From an uncultured Lachnospiraceae bacterium (GTDB taxonomy: Bacteria; Bacillota; Clostridia; Lachnospirales; Lachnospiraceae): 7,451 nucleotides of DNA. This document shows, one piece after another, positions 1 through 5,844 of the stretch. Position 1 is the stretch's first letter. Every line of letters begins with the position of its first letter. The position numbers and the translations under genes were made by a program. The DNA is taken from positions 1 to 7,451 of the forward strand of contig CACZQT010000503.1 in assembly GCA_902783295.1 (NCBI GenBank). The letters run 5' to 3'. Below the pieces are notes generated by a model. That model did no database searches. It was given only the letters and a program-made list of their open reading frames with translations, and had not been told where the DNA came from.

Positions 1-166
1 AATCAACAGTACGCTGAAGCGCCGCGGGATTCCCATGAGGGCAAAGATTTATAAAGACTGGCAGGAATTCATGGAACGGGTGCAGGAAATTGAACCTGTT
101 CTGGAGGATGAATATGTCCGTCGGGTCGAACTGGCCAGGGAGGCTGTGCTTTCCGTATCCATGTAA
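1..166 (+). CDS. 3' end of an unrecognised protein (partial)
   Basis: An open frame enters from the left edge (first full codon at base 2) and ends at TAA 164-166, giving the last 54 residues of a protein. The fragment begins INSTLKRRGIPMRAKIY and ends REAVLSVSM. It is rich in charged residues (K, R, E), looks helical and has no membrane segment. The only in-frame ATG near its start (35-37) has no ribosome binding site, so this is better read as the tail of a longer gene than as a small gene. I do not recognise the family and assign no function. The next gene starts 56 bases downstream with no terminator-like hairpin and T-run between them, so the two could be co-transcribed. Confidence 0.6.
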   Translation, partial: INSTLKRRGIPMRAKIYKDWQEFMERVQEIEPVLEDEYVRRVELAREAVLSVSM

Positions 167-222
167 AACGGACAGCCGGTTCGCGGTGCTGGTGATGAAG
201 CAAAAGGAGGAGCTTTGAGGAC

Positions 223-1314
223 ATGCGCAAGCTGGTGACAGGAAGTCCGGAATCCGGACAGAGACTGGACAAATATCTGGGCAGGTATTTATCGGGAGCC
301 CCCCAAAGCTTTCTCTATAAAATGCTTCGGAAGAAAAATATCACCCTGAACGGGAAAAAGGCTTCCGGAAGCGAAAAACTGCAGGAAGGGGACGAAATCG
401 TCCTCTTTCTTTCGGAAGACACGATCCGGAATTTCGGAGGAGCACAAGCGTCAGAGACGTCTGCTGCTTTGCCGGGAAAAGACCTTACAGCCTCCATAAA
501 AGCTTTGGACAGACCCGGGAGCGGTATTCCCGCTTCCGGGAAAACTGCGATGGAATCAGCGAAGATCCCTGAGCTGCCCGTCCTTTTTGAAAATAAAGAT
601 GTGATTTTCTTCAACAAACCGGCAGGTATGCTGTCTCAGAAAGCGAAACCGGAGGACTATTCGGTCTGTGAAGCACTGACAGACCGCCTTCTGAAAACCG
701 GGGAACTCTCTCCGGAGACGCTCCGGGTGTTCCGGCCGGGAGTCTGCAACCGCCTGGACAGGAATACCAGCGGTGTGATCGCAGCCGGGAAAACGATACG
801 GGGACTGCAGGGGCTTTCCGCCCTTCTGAAGGAGCGGAACCTGGAAAAGTATTATCTTTGCCTGGTATGGGGAACTCCCCCCGAAGAAGGCCGTGTCATT
901 TCCTTCCTGCAGAAAGATGAAGAAACCAATACCGTACGCATTTCGGACAAAGCGCCCGGGGAGAAGGTCGAACTGCGTTACCGGAAACTCGCAGAGGGAA
1001 AAGGAGCTTCTCTTCTCCGGATACAGCTGATTACCGGCAAGAGCCATCAGATCCGCGCGCAGCTGGCTGCCATGGGGTTCCCTATTCTGGGGGATGCCAA
1101 GTACGGAGACCGGGAGAAAAACCACCGTTTTGCGGAAACCTGTCCTCTGAGGACGCAGCTGCTGCACGCCCGGGAACTGGTTTTTCCTGCAGATGCGGGA
1201 GATCTGGCTGAGCTGTCAGGACAGCGGGTTCTGGCTCCTTTGCCTCCGCATTTCCGCAAGTGCATGATACGGCTTTCTATTCCGGAAGAGGCGGTCAAAG
1301 GGAGGGAGGACTGA
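223..1314 (+). CDS. RluA-family pseudouridine synthase with S4 RNA-binding domain
   Basis: Enzyme expected to isomerise specific uridines in structured RNA (usually 23S rRNA) to pseudouridine in the cytoplasm; the target site cannot be told from sequence. Residues ~13-62 form an S4 domain (RLDKYLGRYL, then LRKKNITLNGKK). The catalytic domain starts near residue 119 with the NKPAG motif (131-135). The motif II signature is NRLDRNTSG (176-184) with catalytic Asp179; Asn replaces the usual first His. The later family motif TGKSHQIR is at 271-278, followed by GDAKYGD (290-296). At 363 residues it is somewhat long for the family because of a ~45-residue Ala/Ser/Gly/Pro-rich linker (about 73-117) between the domains. 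The start is set by AAAGGAGG at 203-210 and by in-frame stops at 193-198. The stop lies one base before recU, suggesting co-translation. Family is certain; paralogue identity is not. Confidence 0.93.
   Translation: MRKLVTGSPESGQRLDKYLGRYLSGAPQSFLYKMLRKKNITLNGKKASGSEKLQEGDEIVLFLSEDTIRNFGGAQASETSAALPGKDLTASIKALDRPGSGIPASGKTAMESAKIPELPVLFENKDVIFFNKPAGMLSQKAKPEDYSVCEALTDRLLKTGELSPETLRVFRPGVCNRLDRNTSGVIAAGKTIRGLQGLSALLKERNLEKYYLCLVWGTPPEEGRVISFLQKDEETNTVRISDKAPGEKVELRYRKLAEGKGASLLRIQLITGKSHQIRAQLAAMGFPILGDAKYGDREKNHRFAETCPLRTQLLHARELVFPADAGDLAELSGQRVLAPLPPHFRKCMIRLSIPEEAVKGRED
514..540. repeat. Strong inverted repeat inside the rluA-like gene
   Basis: CCCGGGAGCGG (514-524) pairs with CCGCTTCCGGG (530-540) around a 5-base loop. 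That gives 11 base pairs with a single G-U wobble in RNA. It lies in the part of the gene encoding the variable inter-domain linker. No T-run follows it on either strand, so it does not look like an intrinsic terminator. Confidence 0.6.
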
Positions 1315-1315
1315 G

Positions 1316-1891
1316 ATGCCAACCTGGACAACCCGAGGATTAAGGGGGTCAACTCTGGAGGAAATGCTGAACGTTTCCATCGAAAAATACAGGGAAAAAG
1401 GACTGGCTCTCATACAGAAGATTCCCACCCCCATCAAACCGATGGAAATGGATAAGACTCGTGGACAGATTACACTGGCCTTCTTTGACCAGAAGAGTAC
1501 AGTAGATTATATTGGACTGGTACAGGGCGTACCAGTCTGCTTTGATGCTAAGGAATGTGCTGCGGATACTGTTCCTCTGCAGAATATCCATGCTCACCAG
1601 ATCCGTTTGATGGAGGATTTTGAACGGCAGGGCGGGGTCTCCTTTATTATCCTCTACATGACGCACCGGGACGAATGCTTCTATATTCCCTTTACGGATC
1701 TGAGCCGGTTCTGGGATCGGGCTCAGGCAGGGGGACGAAAGAGTTTTACTTACAAAGAGATTGATAAAAGCCTGGAAGTCGGAGGGACCCGCGGGCTGGC
1801 TCTGCATTTTCTGGAGCAGCTTCAGAGAGACCTGGACCGAAGGGCAGCGAGGAATGACGACGCACAGGATGTGCGCCGGGATGGAGGTTGA
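1316..1891 (+). CDS. recU: Holliday junction resolvase RecU
   Basis: RecU cleaves four-way DNA junctions made during recombination and repair; it is the Firmicutes counterpart of RuvC. The 191-residue product is close to the ~200 of known RecU. Seen in the sequence: an N-terminal G-rich stretch followed by acidic residues (RGLRGSTLEE, 7-16); the KIPTPI block (35-40); STVDYIG (61-67) with Asp64; FDAKE (76-80) with Asp77, Lys79 and Glu80, which fits the nuclease metal site; and NIHAHQ (90-95), matching the NIHxHQ block of the family. The C-terminal FTDLSRFWDR (126-135) matches the family's hydrophobic tail region. The start has GGAGGGAGGA (1301-1310) just upstream and lies one base after the previous stop. 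RecU genes often sit beside a class A penicillin-binding protein gene; that neighbour is absent here on both sides. The last ~15 residues are charged and variable. Confidence 0.9.
   Translation: MPTWTTRGLRGSTLEEMLNVSIEKYREKGLALIQKIPTPIKPMEMDKTRGQITLAFFDQKSTVDYIGLVQGVPVCFDAKECAADTVPLQNIHAHQIRLMEDFERQGGVSFIILYMTHRDECFYIPFTDLSRFWDRAQAGGRKSFTYKEIDKSLEVGGTRGLALHFLEQLQRDLDRRAARNDDAQDVRRDGG
1515..1537. repeat. Perfect 9-bp inverted repeat inside recU
   Basis: GACTGGTAC (1515-1523) and GTACCAGTC (1529-1537) are perfect reverse complements around a 5-base loop. In RNA two further G-U pairs (1514/1538 and 1513/1539) could lengthen the stem to 11. It encodes the segment just after STVDYIG in the nuclease core. 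No T-run follows, so it is not a terminator. Confidence 0.55.
1883..1887 (+). promoter_or_regulatory. Ribosome binding site that fixes the hisZ start
   Basis: GGAGG at 1883-1887 lies 6 bases before ATG 1894 but directly abuts the in-frame TTG at 1888. The normal spacing supports ATG 1894 as the hisZ start and rules against the two-codon longer TTG start. The site sits inside the last codons of recU, pointing to translational coupling. Confidence 0.75.
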
Positions 1892-1893
1892 GC

Positions 1894-3186
1894 ATGCTTC
1901 AGCTCTTGCATACGCCTGATGGCGTCAGGGATTACTATGGCAATGAATGCGCTGCCAGGCAGGCTGTCTGCCGGCAGATTAAAAAGACGTTTTCCCTGTA
2001 CGGTTTTCAGGAGATACAGACCCCGGTTTTTGAATATTTTGATATCTTCAACGCGGAGCGCGGCAGTGTCGCTTCGCGGAACATGTATAAACTGTTTGAC
2101 AGGGACGGAGAAACTCTGGTTCTGAGACCGGATTTCACTCCGGCCATAGCCCGCTGCGCTGCGAAATATTTCGGACAGCAGTCCATGCCTGTCCGCCTTT
2201 GCTATCTGGGAAATACCTACGTAAACACGGCAGGCTACCGCGGACAGCTCCGGGAATCTACCCAGGCCGGTGTGGAGCTGGTGGGGGATGGCAGTGTAGC
2301 TGCCAACGCGGAAATCCTGTCCCTGGTGATTTCCATGCTGCAGGCAGCCGGCCTTACCCGTTTTCAGATTGAAGTGGGAGACGTGCGGTTTTTTAACAGC
2401 CTGATGGAAGAAGCCGGACTGCCGGAAGAGGCGCGCCGGGAACTCAGAGGGTATATCGAAAACAAAAACCATTTCGCCATCGAGGAACTCCTGTCCGGAT
2501 ACCCTCTCTCAGAAAAGCTTTCCAGAATTCTTTCCCGACTGCCGCAGCTGTTCGGGGATCCTGCAGCTATTCTGACAGAGGTGCGGACTATGACGGAAAG
2601 CCCGGCTTCTCTTCATGCGCTGGACAGGCTGGAACGCCTCATACGCTACATGGATCATTACGGTCAGTCACAGTTTATTTCCTTTGACTTGGGAATGCTG
2701 GGTCAGCAGGATTATTATACGGGGATGATTTTCAAAGCCTATACCTACGGAACCGGGGAACATATTGTGACCGGAGGCCGGTATGACGGGCTTATGAAGC
2801 AGTTCGGCAAGGATGCTCCGTCTGTTGGTTTCGGATGCAATATCGATGCGCTGATGCAGGCAATTTCCCGTCAGAATCTTCCGCAGGAAACACTTCCGGA
2901 AACGGATCTGGTTATTTTCGGAAGGGACCGGGCCGCGGAAGCTGTGGCAAAAGCACGGGAACTGAGGGCAAAAGAACGTCCGGCGATTCTTATGCCCGAA
3001 GAAGGAAGAGAAGCGGATCTGACGTCCACCCTGAAAGCGGGAGCCGCCTGTCTGCAGTCTTCGGAAGACGGGAAGGAACCGGAGGAGTCCATAAAGGAAT
3101 ATTGTCTGGAAAACCATATCGGCGTGATCTGGCATTTCCCGGCAGAGAGCAGCGAAGTGTATCAGGAGGAGGCCTGCCATGAATGA
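1894..3186 (+). CDS. hisZ: ATP phosphoribosyltransferase regulatory subunit HisZ
   Basis: HisZ is a catalytically inactive paralogue of histidyl-tRNA synthetase that binds short-form HisG and is needed for its activity and for histidine feedback control (known for the family). The 430-residue product carries the class II fold: HTPDGVRDYYG (6-16), a motif-2-like LRPDFTPAIAR (77-87), ESTQAGVEL (121-129), DYYTGMIFKAYTYG (273-286) and TGGRYDGL (293-300). It is HisZ and not a tRNA synthetase because the synthetase motif RGLDYY is replaced by GQQDYY, so the catalytic arginine is missing, motif 2 is diverged, and the gene directly precedes and overlaps short hisG. Length exceeds many HisZ proteins (roughly 330-390). 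Residues ~335-430 form a poorly conserved C-terminal region that may be a decayed anticodon-binding-like domain. It overlaps hisG by 8 bases, fitting 1:1 subunit production. Confidence 0.94.
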   Translation: MLQLLHTPDGVRDYYGNECAARQAVCRQIKKTFSLYGFQEIQTPVFEYFDIFNAERGSVASRNMYKLFDRDGETLVLRPDFTPAIARCAAKYFGQQSMPVRLCYLGNTYVNTAGYRGQLRESTQAGVELVGDGSVAANAEILSLVISMLQAAGLTRFQIEVGDVRFFNSLMEEAGLPEEARRELRGYIENKNHFAIEELLSGYPLSEKLSRILSRLPQLFGDPAAILTEVRTMTESPASLHALDRLERLIRYMDHYGQSQFISFDLGMLGQQDYYTGMIFKAYTYGTGEHIVTGGRYDGLMKQFGKDAPSVGFGCNIDALMQAISRQNLPQETLPETDLVIFGRDRAAEAVAKARELRAKERPAILMPEEGREADLTSTLKAGAACLQSSEDGKEPEESIKEYCLENHIGVIWHFPAESSEVYQEEACHE

Positions 3187-3838
3187 TCTGACCATAGCGC
3201 TGGCCAAGGGAAGGCTTGCGAAACAGACCATGGAGTTTTTCCGCCGCATCGGCATCACCTGCGAGGAAATGGAGGATCCGAAAACCCGGAAGCTGATTTT
3301 CCGCAACGAAGAACAGAAGCTGAATTTCTTCCTTTCCAAACCCTCCGACGTTCCGACATATGTGGAATACGGAGCAGCAGACCTGGGAGTGGCCGGCAGG
3401 GATACCATTCTGGAGGAAAACCGGAAATTATATGAAGTACTGGATTTAGGCATCGGACGCTGCCGTATGTGCGTCTGCGGCCCGGCTGCAGCGGCAGAAA
3501 AACTGAAGCGGCACGAACTCATCCGGGTGGCTACCAAGTACCCGGTGATTGCGAGAGATTATTTCTACAATAAAAAACACCAGACGGTGGAAATCATAAA
3601 GCTGAACGGCTCCGTGGAACTGGCGCCGATTGTAGGACTGGCGGATGTAATTGTAGATATCGTGGAAACAGGAGGCACGCTGCGCGAAAACGGGCTGGAG
3701 GTGCTGGAACCGATCTGCGATCTTTCCGCGAAAATTGTCGTCAACCAGGTATCCATGAAAATGGAACAGGAACGTATTTCGGATCTGATCGGAAAACTGC
3801 GGCAGGTAGTCCGGGCATCCCGTCCTGACAGCAACTGA
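3179..3838 (+). CDS. hisG: ATP phosphoribosyltransferase catalytic subunit HisG (short form)
   Basis: HisG catalyses the first step of histidine synthesis, joining ATP and PRPP to give phosphoribosyl-ATP and pyrophosphate. Seen in the sequence: the N-terminal IALAKGRL (6-13); GAADLGVAGRD (65-75); VATKYP (117-122); and the PRPP-binding loop DIVETGGTLRENGL (160-173), followed by a block ending VVNQVSMKM. The 219-residue length matches the short form, which lacks the C-terminal histidine-binding domain of long HisG and depends on HisZ. The adjacent hisZ fits this exactly. The start is supported by AGGAGGAGG (3164-3172) with 6 bases spacing, inside the end of hisZ. In the family, pathway end-product control acts through HisZ; no attenuator or T-box is visible in the window. 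Confidence 0.97.
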   Translation: MNDLTIALAKGRLAKQTMEFFRRIGITCEEMEDPKTRKLIFRNEEQKLNFFLSKPSDVPTYVEYGAADLGVAGRDTILEENRKLYEVLDLGIGRCRMCVCGPAAAAEKLKRHELIRVATKYPVIARDYFYNKKHQTVEIIKLNGSVELAPIVGLADVIVDIVETGGTLRENGLEVLEPICDLSAKIVVNQVSMKMEQERISDLIGKLRQVVRASRPDSN

Positions 3839-3892
3839 CGGCAGCAGGCATCGCAATAGATTCTTGAATTACATCAGCAAGAGGAAAAATAC

Positions 3893-4840
3893 ATGAATGT
3901 GAAGATGATCAATCTGTCTCAGGAGATCAGAACAGAAGATTTTCTGGACGCCCGCCTGATCCTTGCCACAGATCCGGCACAGACGGATGCGGAACATGAC
4001 GCCAATATCGGGCGTCTGATCCGCTATACCCGGGAAATTCCGGTTCCCTTCGTGGTGCAGGGTCAGATAAAACGTCTGGAGGATGTCAAGAAATATCTGT
4101 ATGCCGGGGCAAAAAGAATTCTGCTTACCAAAGAACAGGAGTGGATCCGGGAAGAAGCTTCCGCCCGATTCGGGCCGGAGAAGCTGATTGTGAACCTGGA
4201 TGAGATTCCGGAACCGGTTCCTGCCTTTTCCTGGGAGGATCTGAAGCTGAATTCAGACGGAATGGTGCCGGTGGTGGTGCAGGATGTACATACCGACCAG
4301 GTGCTGATGCTGGCGTACATGAACCGGGAAGCATATGAAGCGACGCTTGCCACCGGCCGCATGACCTATTACAGCCGCAGCCGTCAGGAACTCTGGGAGA
4401 AAGGCGCTACCTCCGGTCACTACCAGTTTGTCCGTTCATTGACCCTGGATTGTGACAATGACACCATCCTGGCCCGGGTCGCCCAGCTGGGGGCTGCCTG
4501 CCATACCGGAAACTATTCCTGCTTTTTCCGGCCGATACTGGAGGATCTTTATTCGGAAAAAGATCCCACAGCCGTGCTGGAAGAGGTTTACGGAGTGATC
4601 ATGGACCGGAAGGAACATCCGAAGGAAGGCTCTTATACCAATTATCTTTTTGATAAAGGGCTGGATAAGATCCTGAAAAAGGTCGGTGAAGAAGCCACGG
4701 AAATCGTGATTGCCGCCAAAAATCCGGATCCGGAAGAAATAATCTATGAAATATCCGATTTCCTGTATCATGCAATGGTTCTGATGGCTGAAAAAGGTGT
4801 AACCTGGCGGGATGTTCTGGAGGAACTGGCAAAACGCTAG
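3893..4840 (+). CDS. hisIE: Bifunctional HisI-HisE (phosphoribosyl-AMP cyclohydrolase / phosphoribosyl-ATP pyrophosphatase) with extra HisA/HisF-like N-terminal domain
   Basis: Carries out steps two and three of histidine synthesis: the HisE domain hydrolyses phosphoribosyl-ATP to phosphoribosyl-AMP and the HisI domain opens the adenine ring to give ProFAR. HisI spans ~112-220: Asp186, Asp188 and Asp190 in LDCDND for Mg, and Cys187, Cys203 and Cys210 for Zn (LDCDND, ACHTGNYSC). HisE spans ~225-315: SYTNYLFDKGLDKILKKVGE, the metal-binding pairs Glu266/Glu267 and Glu270, and YEISDFLYH (285-293). Both active sites look intact. At 315 residues it is ~100 longer than normal HisIE (about 200-215). 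Residues 1-110 are an added domain resembling HisA/HisF barrel units (LEDVKKYLYAGAKRILL at 62-78, then ARFGPEKLIVNLDE), but with QGQ where HisA has GGG. ATG 3893 has AGAGGA 7 bases upstream, following a 54-base gap after hisG with no promoter or terminator seen. Confidence 0.95.
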   Translation: MNVKMINLSQEIRTEDFLDARLILATDPAQTDAEHDANIGRLIRYTREIPVPFVVQGQIKRLEDVKKYLYAGAKRILLTKEQEWIREEASARFGPEKLIVNLDEIPEPVPAFSWEDLKLNSDGMVPVVVQDVHTDQVLMLAYMNREAYEATLATGRMTYYSRSRQELWEKGATSGHYQFVRSLTLDCDNDTILARVAQLGAACHTGNYSCFFRPILEDLYSEKDPTAVLEEVYGVIMDRKEHPKEGSYTNYLFDKGLDKILKKVGEEATEIVIAAKNPDPEEIIYEISDFLYHAMVLMAEKGVTWRDVLEELAKR

Positions 4841-4850
4841 GCACTGCGGG

Positions 4851-4865
4851 GCAGGGGAGTCCTGC
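4851..4865 (+). promoter_or_regulatory. Small hairpin presenting a GGAG site after hisIE
   Basis: GCAGG (4851-4855) pairs with CCTGC (4861-4865) around the loop GGAGT, so a Shine-Dalgarno-like GGAG sits in a loop just before the next gene. It lies 7 bases before ATG 4867 (wrong frame) and 14 bases before ATG 4874 (right frame). The stem is short and may be chance; no function is proven. Confidence 0.25.
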
Positions 4866-4873
4866 GATGAAAT

Positions 4874-5827
4874 ATGTGTGCCGCGGGAGGCATGAGAAAA
4901 GTGTTTATGTCAATCCAGTTTCATACCTTTCAACGGTCTGCCGTTTTCAGCTTCCGGCTTTTGCTCTGGCTTCTGCTTCCGGCGATACTGATTCTGCCCG
5001 AAAGGAATCCTTTTCAGGCGGCCGCAGAAATGGGGACTTTAAGAGAACATATGGCGGACCCCGAGCAGGCTGTTCTTTCGGTCCGTCAGGGGCTGGTCAG
5101 CCGGGATTCTGTCATTAAGATCACATTTTCCAGTGAAGAACAGGATATGTCTTTTGTGCCGGACCTGGTAAAAAACCTGATGAGGACAGCTATGGCGGAA
5201 ACTTCTTCTCCTGTAGAAGGGGATTATATCCGCTTTCAGTACGGGGGATACTCCGTGGAATACGTACAGTCCAGGACGTGGGGCGGGCTTCAGTATACAT
5301 TGAACATTGAGCCGATATACTATACAACGGCTGAACAGGAAAAAAAGACCGACGATAAAGTCGCGGAAATCCTCACCTACCTGAATCTCTCTCCGGATCT
5401 GCCGGACAGCGAGAAAATACGGGCAGTGTTTGACTATCTCTGGAAAAACATCAGCTATGACAAAGCGCATATGGATGATGAAGAATATCATCTGAGAGCT
5501 ACGGCATACGCCTCTCTGGTGAACCGTACCGCAGTCTGCCAGGGCTACAGCGTCACGCTGCACCGTCTTCTGAAGGAACTGGGGTTTTCCTGCCGGATCG
5601 TGACAGGAACCGTAATTGGGGAAAATGACGAGCCGATGGGGCATGCCTGGAATATTGTAAAGCTTGGGGATCTGTACTACAACCTGGATGTGACCTGGGC
5701 CAGCAACCTGGGTGAAGAAGCCTATTTCCTGCAGGGAGAAGGTTCTTTTTCGGACCATATACGGGACGTGGACTACAGCACGACTGAATTCCTGGAAGAA
5801 TATCCCATGGCATGGGAGGACTATTAA
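4874..5827 (+). CDS. Exported transglutaminase-like (papain-fold) protein
   Basis: The C-terminal half is a transglutaminase-core domain (~178-285). Cys222 lies in AVCQGYSVTLHRLLKELG, His257 in GHAWNIVKLGDLYYN, and Asp272 in NLDVTWA; together they form the expected catalytic triad. Bacterial members act as cysteine proteases, peptidases or cross-linking enzymes on proteins or cell wall; which applies here is unknown. The N-terminus has basic residues then a hydrophobic segment (RLLLWLLLPAILIL, 28-41) and a possible signal-peptidase site near AAAEM (50-53), so the protein is secreted or anchored. There is no lipobox cysteine. Residues ~55-175 form a conserved-looking region I cannot assign. 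The start is uncertain: ATG 4874, ATG 4892, GTG 4901 and ATG 4907 are all in frame, and GGGAGG at 4885-4890 is best spaced for GTG 4901. The choice does not affect the mature protein. It sits 33 bases after hisIE and 17 before the next exported protein. Confidence 0.88.
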   Translation: MCAAGGMRKVFMSIQFHTFQRSAVFSFRLLLWLLLPAILILPERNPFQAAAEMGTLREHMADPEQAVLSVRQGLVSRDSVIKITFSSEEQDMSFVPDLVKNLMRTAMAETSSPVEGDYIRFQYGGYSVEYVQSRTWGGLQYTLNIEPIYYTTAEQEKKTDDKVAEILTYLNLSPDLPDSEKIRAVFDYLWKNISYDKAHMDDEEYHLRATAYASLVNRTAVCQGYSVTLHRLLKELGFSCRIVTGTVIGENDEPMGHAWNIVKLGDLYYNLDVTWASNLGEEAYFLQGEGSFSDHIRDVDYSTTEFLEEYPMAWEDY

Positions 5828-5844
5828 AAAAGGAGTGACCTGGA

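Noticed and set aside
245..372. Clustered CCGG-centred palindromes (245-259, 361-372) near the start of the rluA-like gene
   Set aside because: TCCGGA/TTCCGGAA strings recur through the window, including a 12-base palindrome at 4723-4734, and follow from frequent CCG, CGG and GAA codons; no sign of an operator.
1212..1225. GCTGTC-AG-GACAGC inverted repeat
   Set aside because: A two-base loop cannot form a normal hairpin, it is inside coding sequence, and it is short enough to be chance.
1888..1893. TTG 1888 as the hisZ start
   Set aside because: It directly abuts the GGAGG motif, leaving no spacing, while ATG 1894 has a normal 6-base spacing.
2835..3182. 115-codon + strand frame inside hisZ
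   Set aside because: Gly/Arg/Ser-rich out-of-frame reading of the hisZ C-terminal part; hisZ continues uninterrupted through it to its overlap with hisG.
2668..3537. 289-codon open frame on the minus strand opposite hisZ and hisG
   Set aside because: It lies fully antisense to two clearly identified genes, spans their junction, has no ribosome binding site of note and its product matches no pattern I know; open antisense frames are common at this codon usage.
3864..3892. Possible promoter TTGAAT ... AAATAC before hisIE
   Set aside because: The second element would abut the start codon and overlap the ribosome binding region, and neither box is a good match; the short gap after hisG fits read-through better.
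4867..5118. 83-codon + strand frame overlapping the start of the transglutaminase gene
   Set aside because: It overlaps the signal peptide and N-terminal region of the other frame, has no recognisable features, and is best treated as chance despite its well-spaced GGGGAG; kept only as a start-site question.
5039..5758. 239-codon open frame on the minus strand opposite the transglutaminase gene
   Set aside because: Antisense shadow of a gene with a complete catalytic triad; the predicted peptide is rich in His, Arg and Phe as expected from reverse reading of coding DNA.
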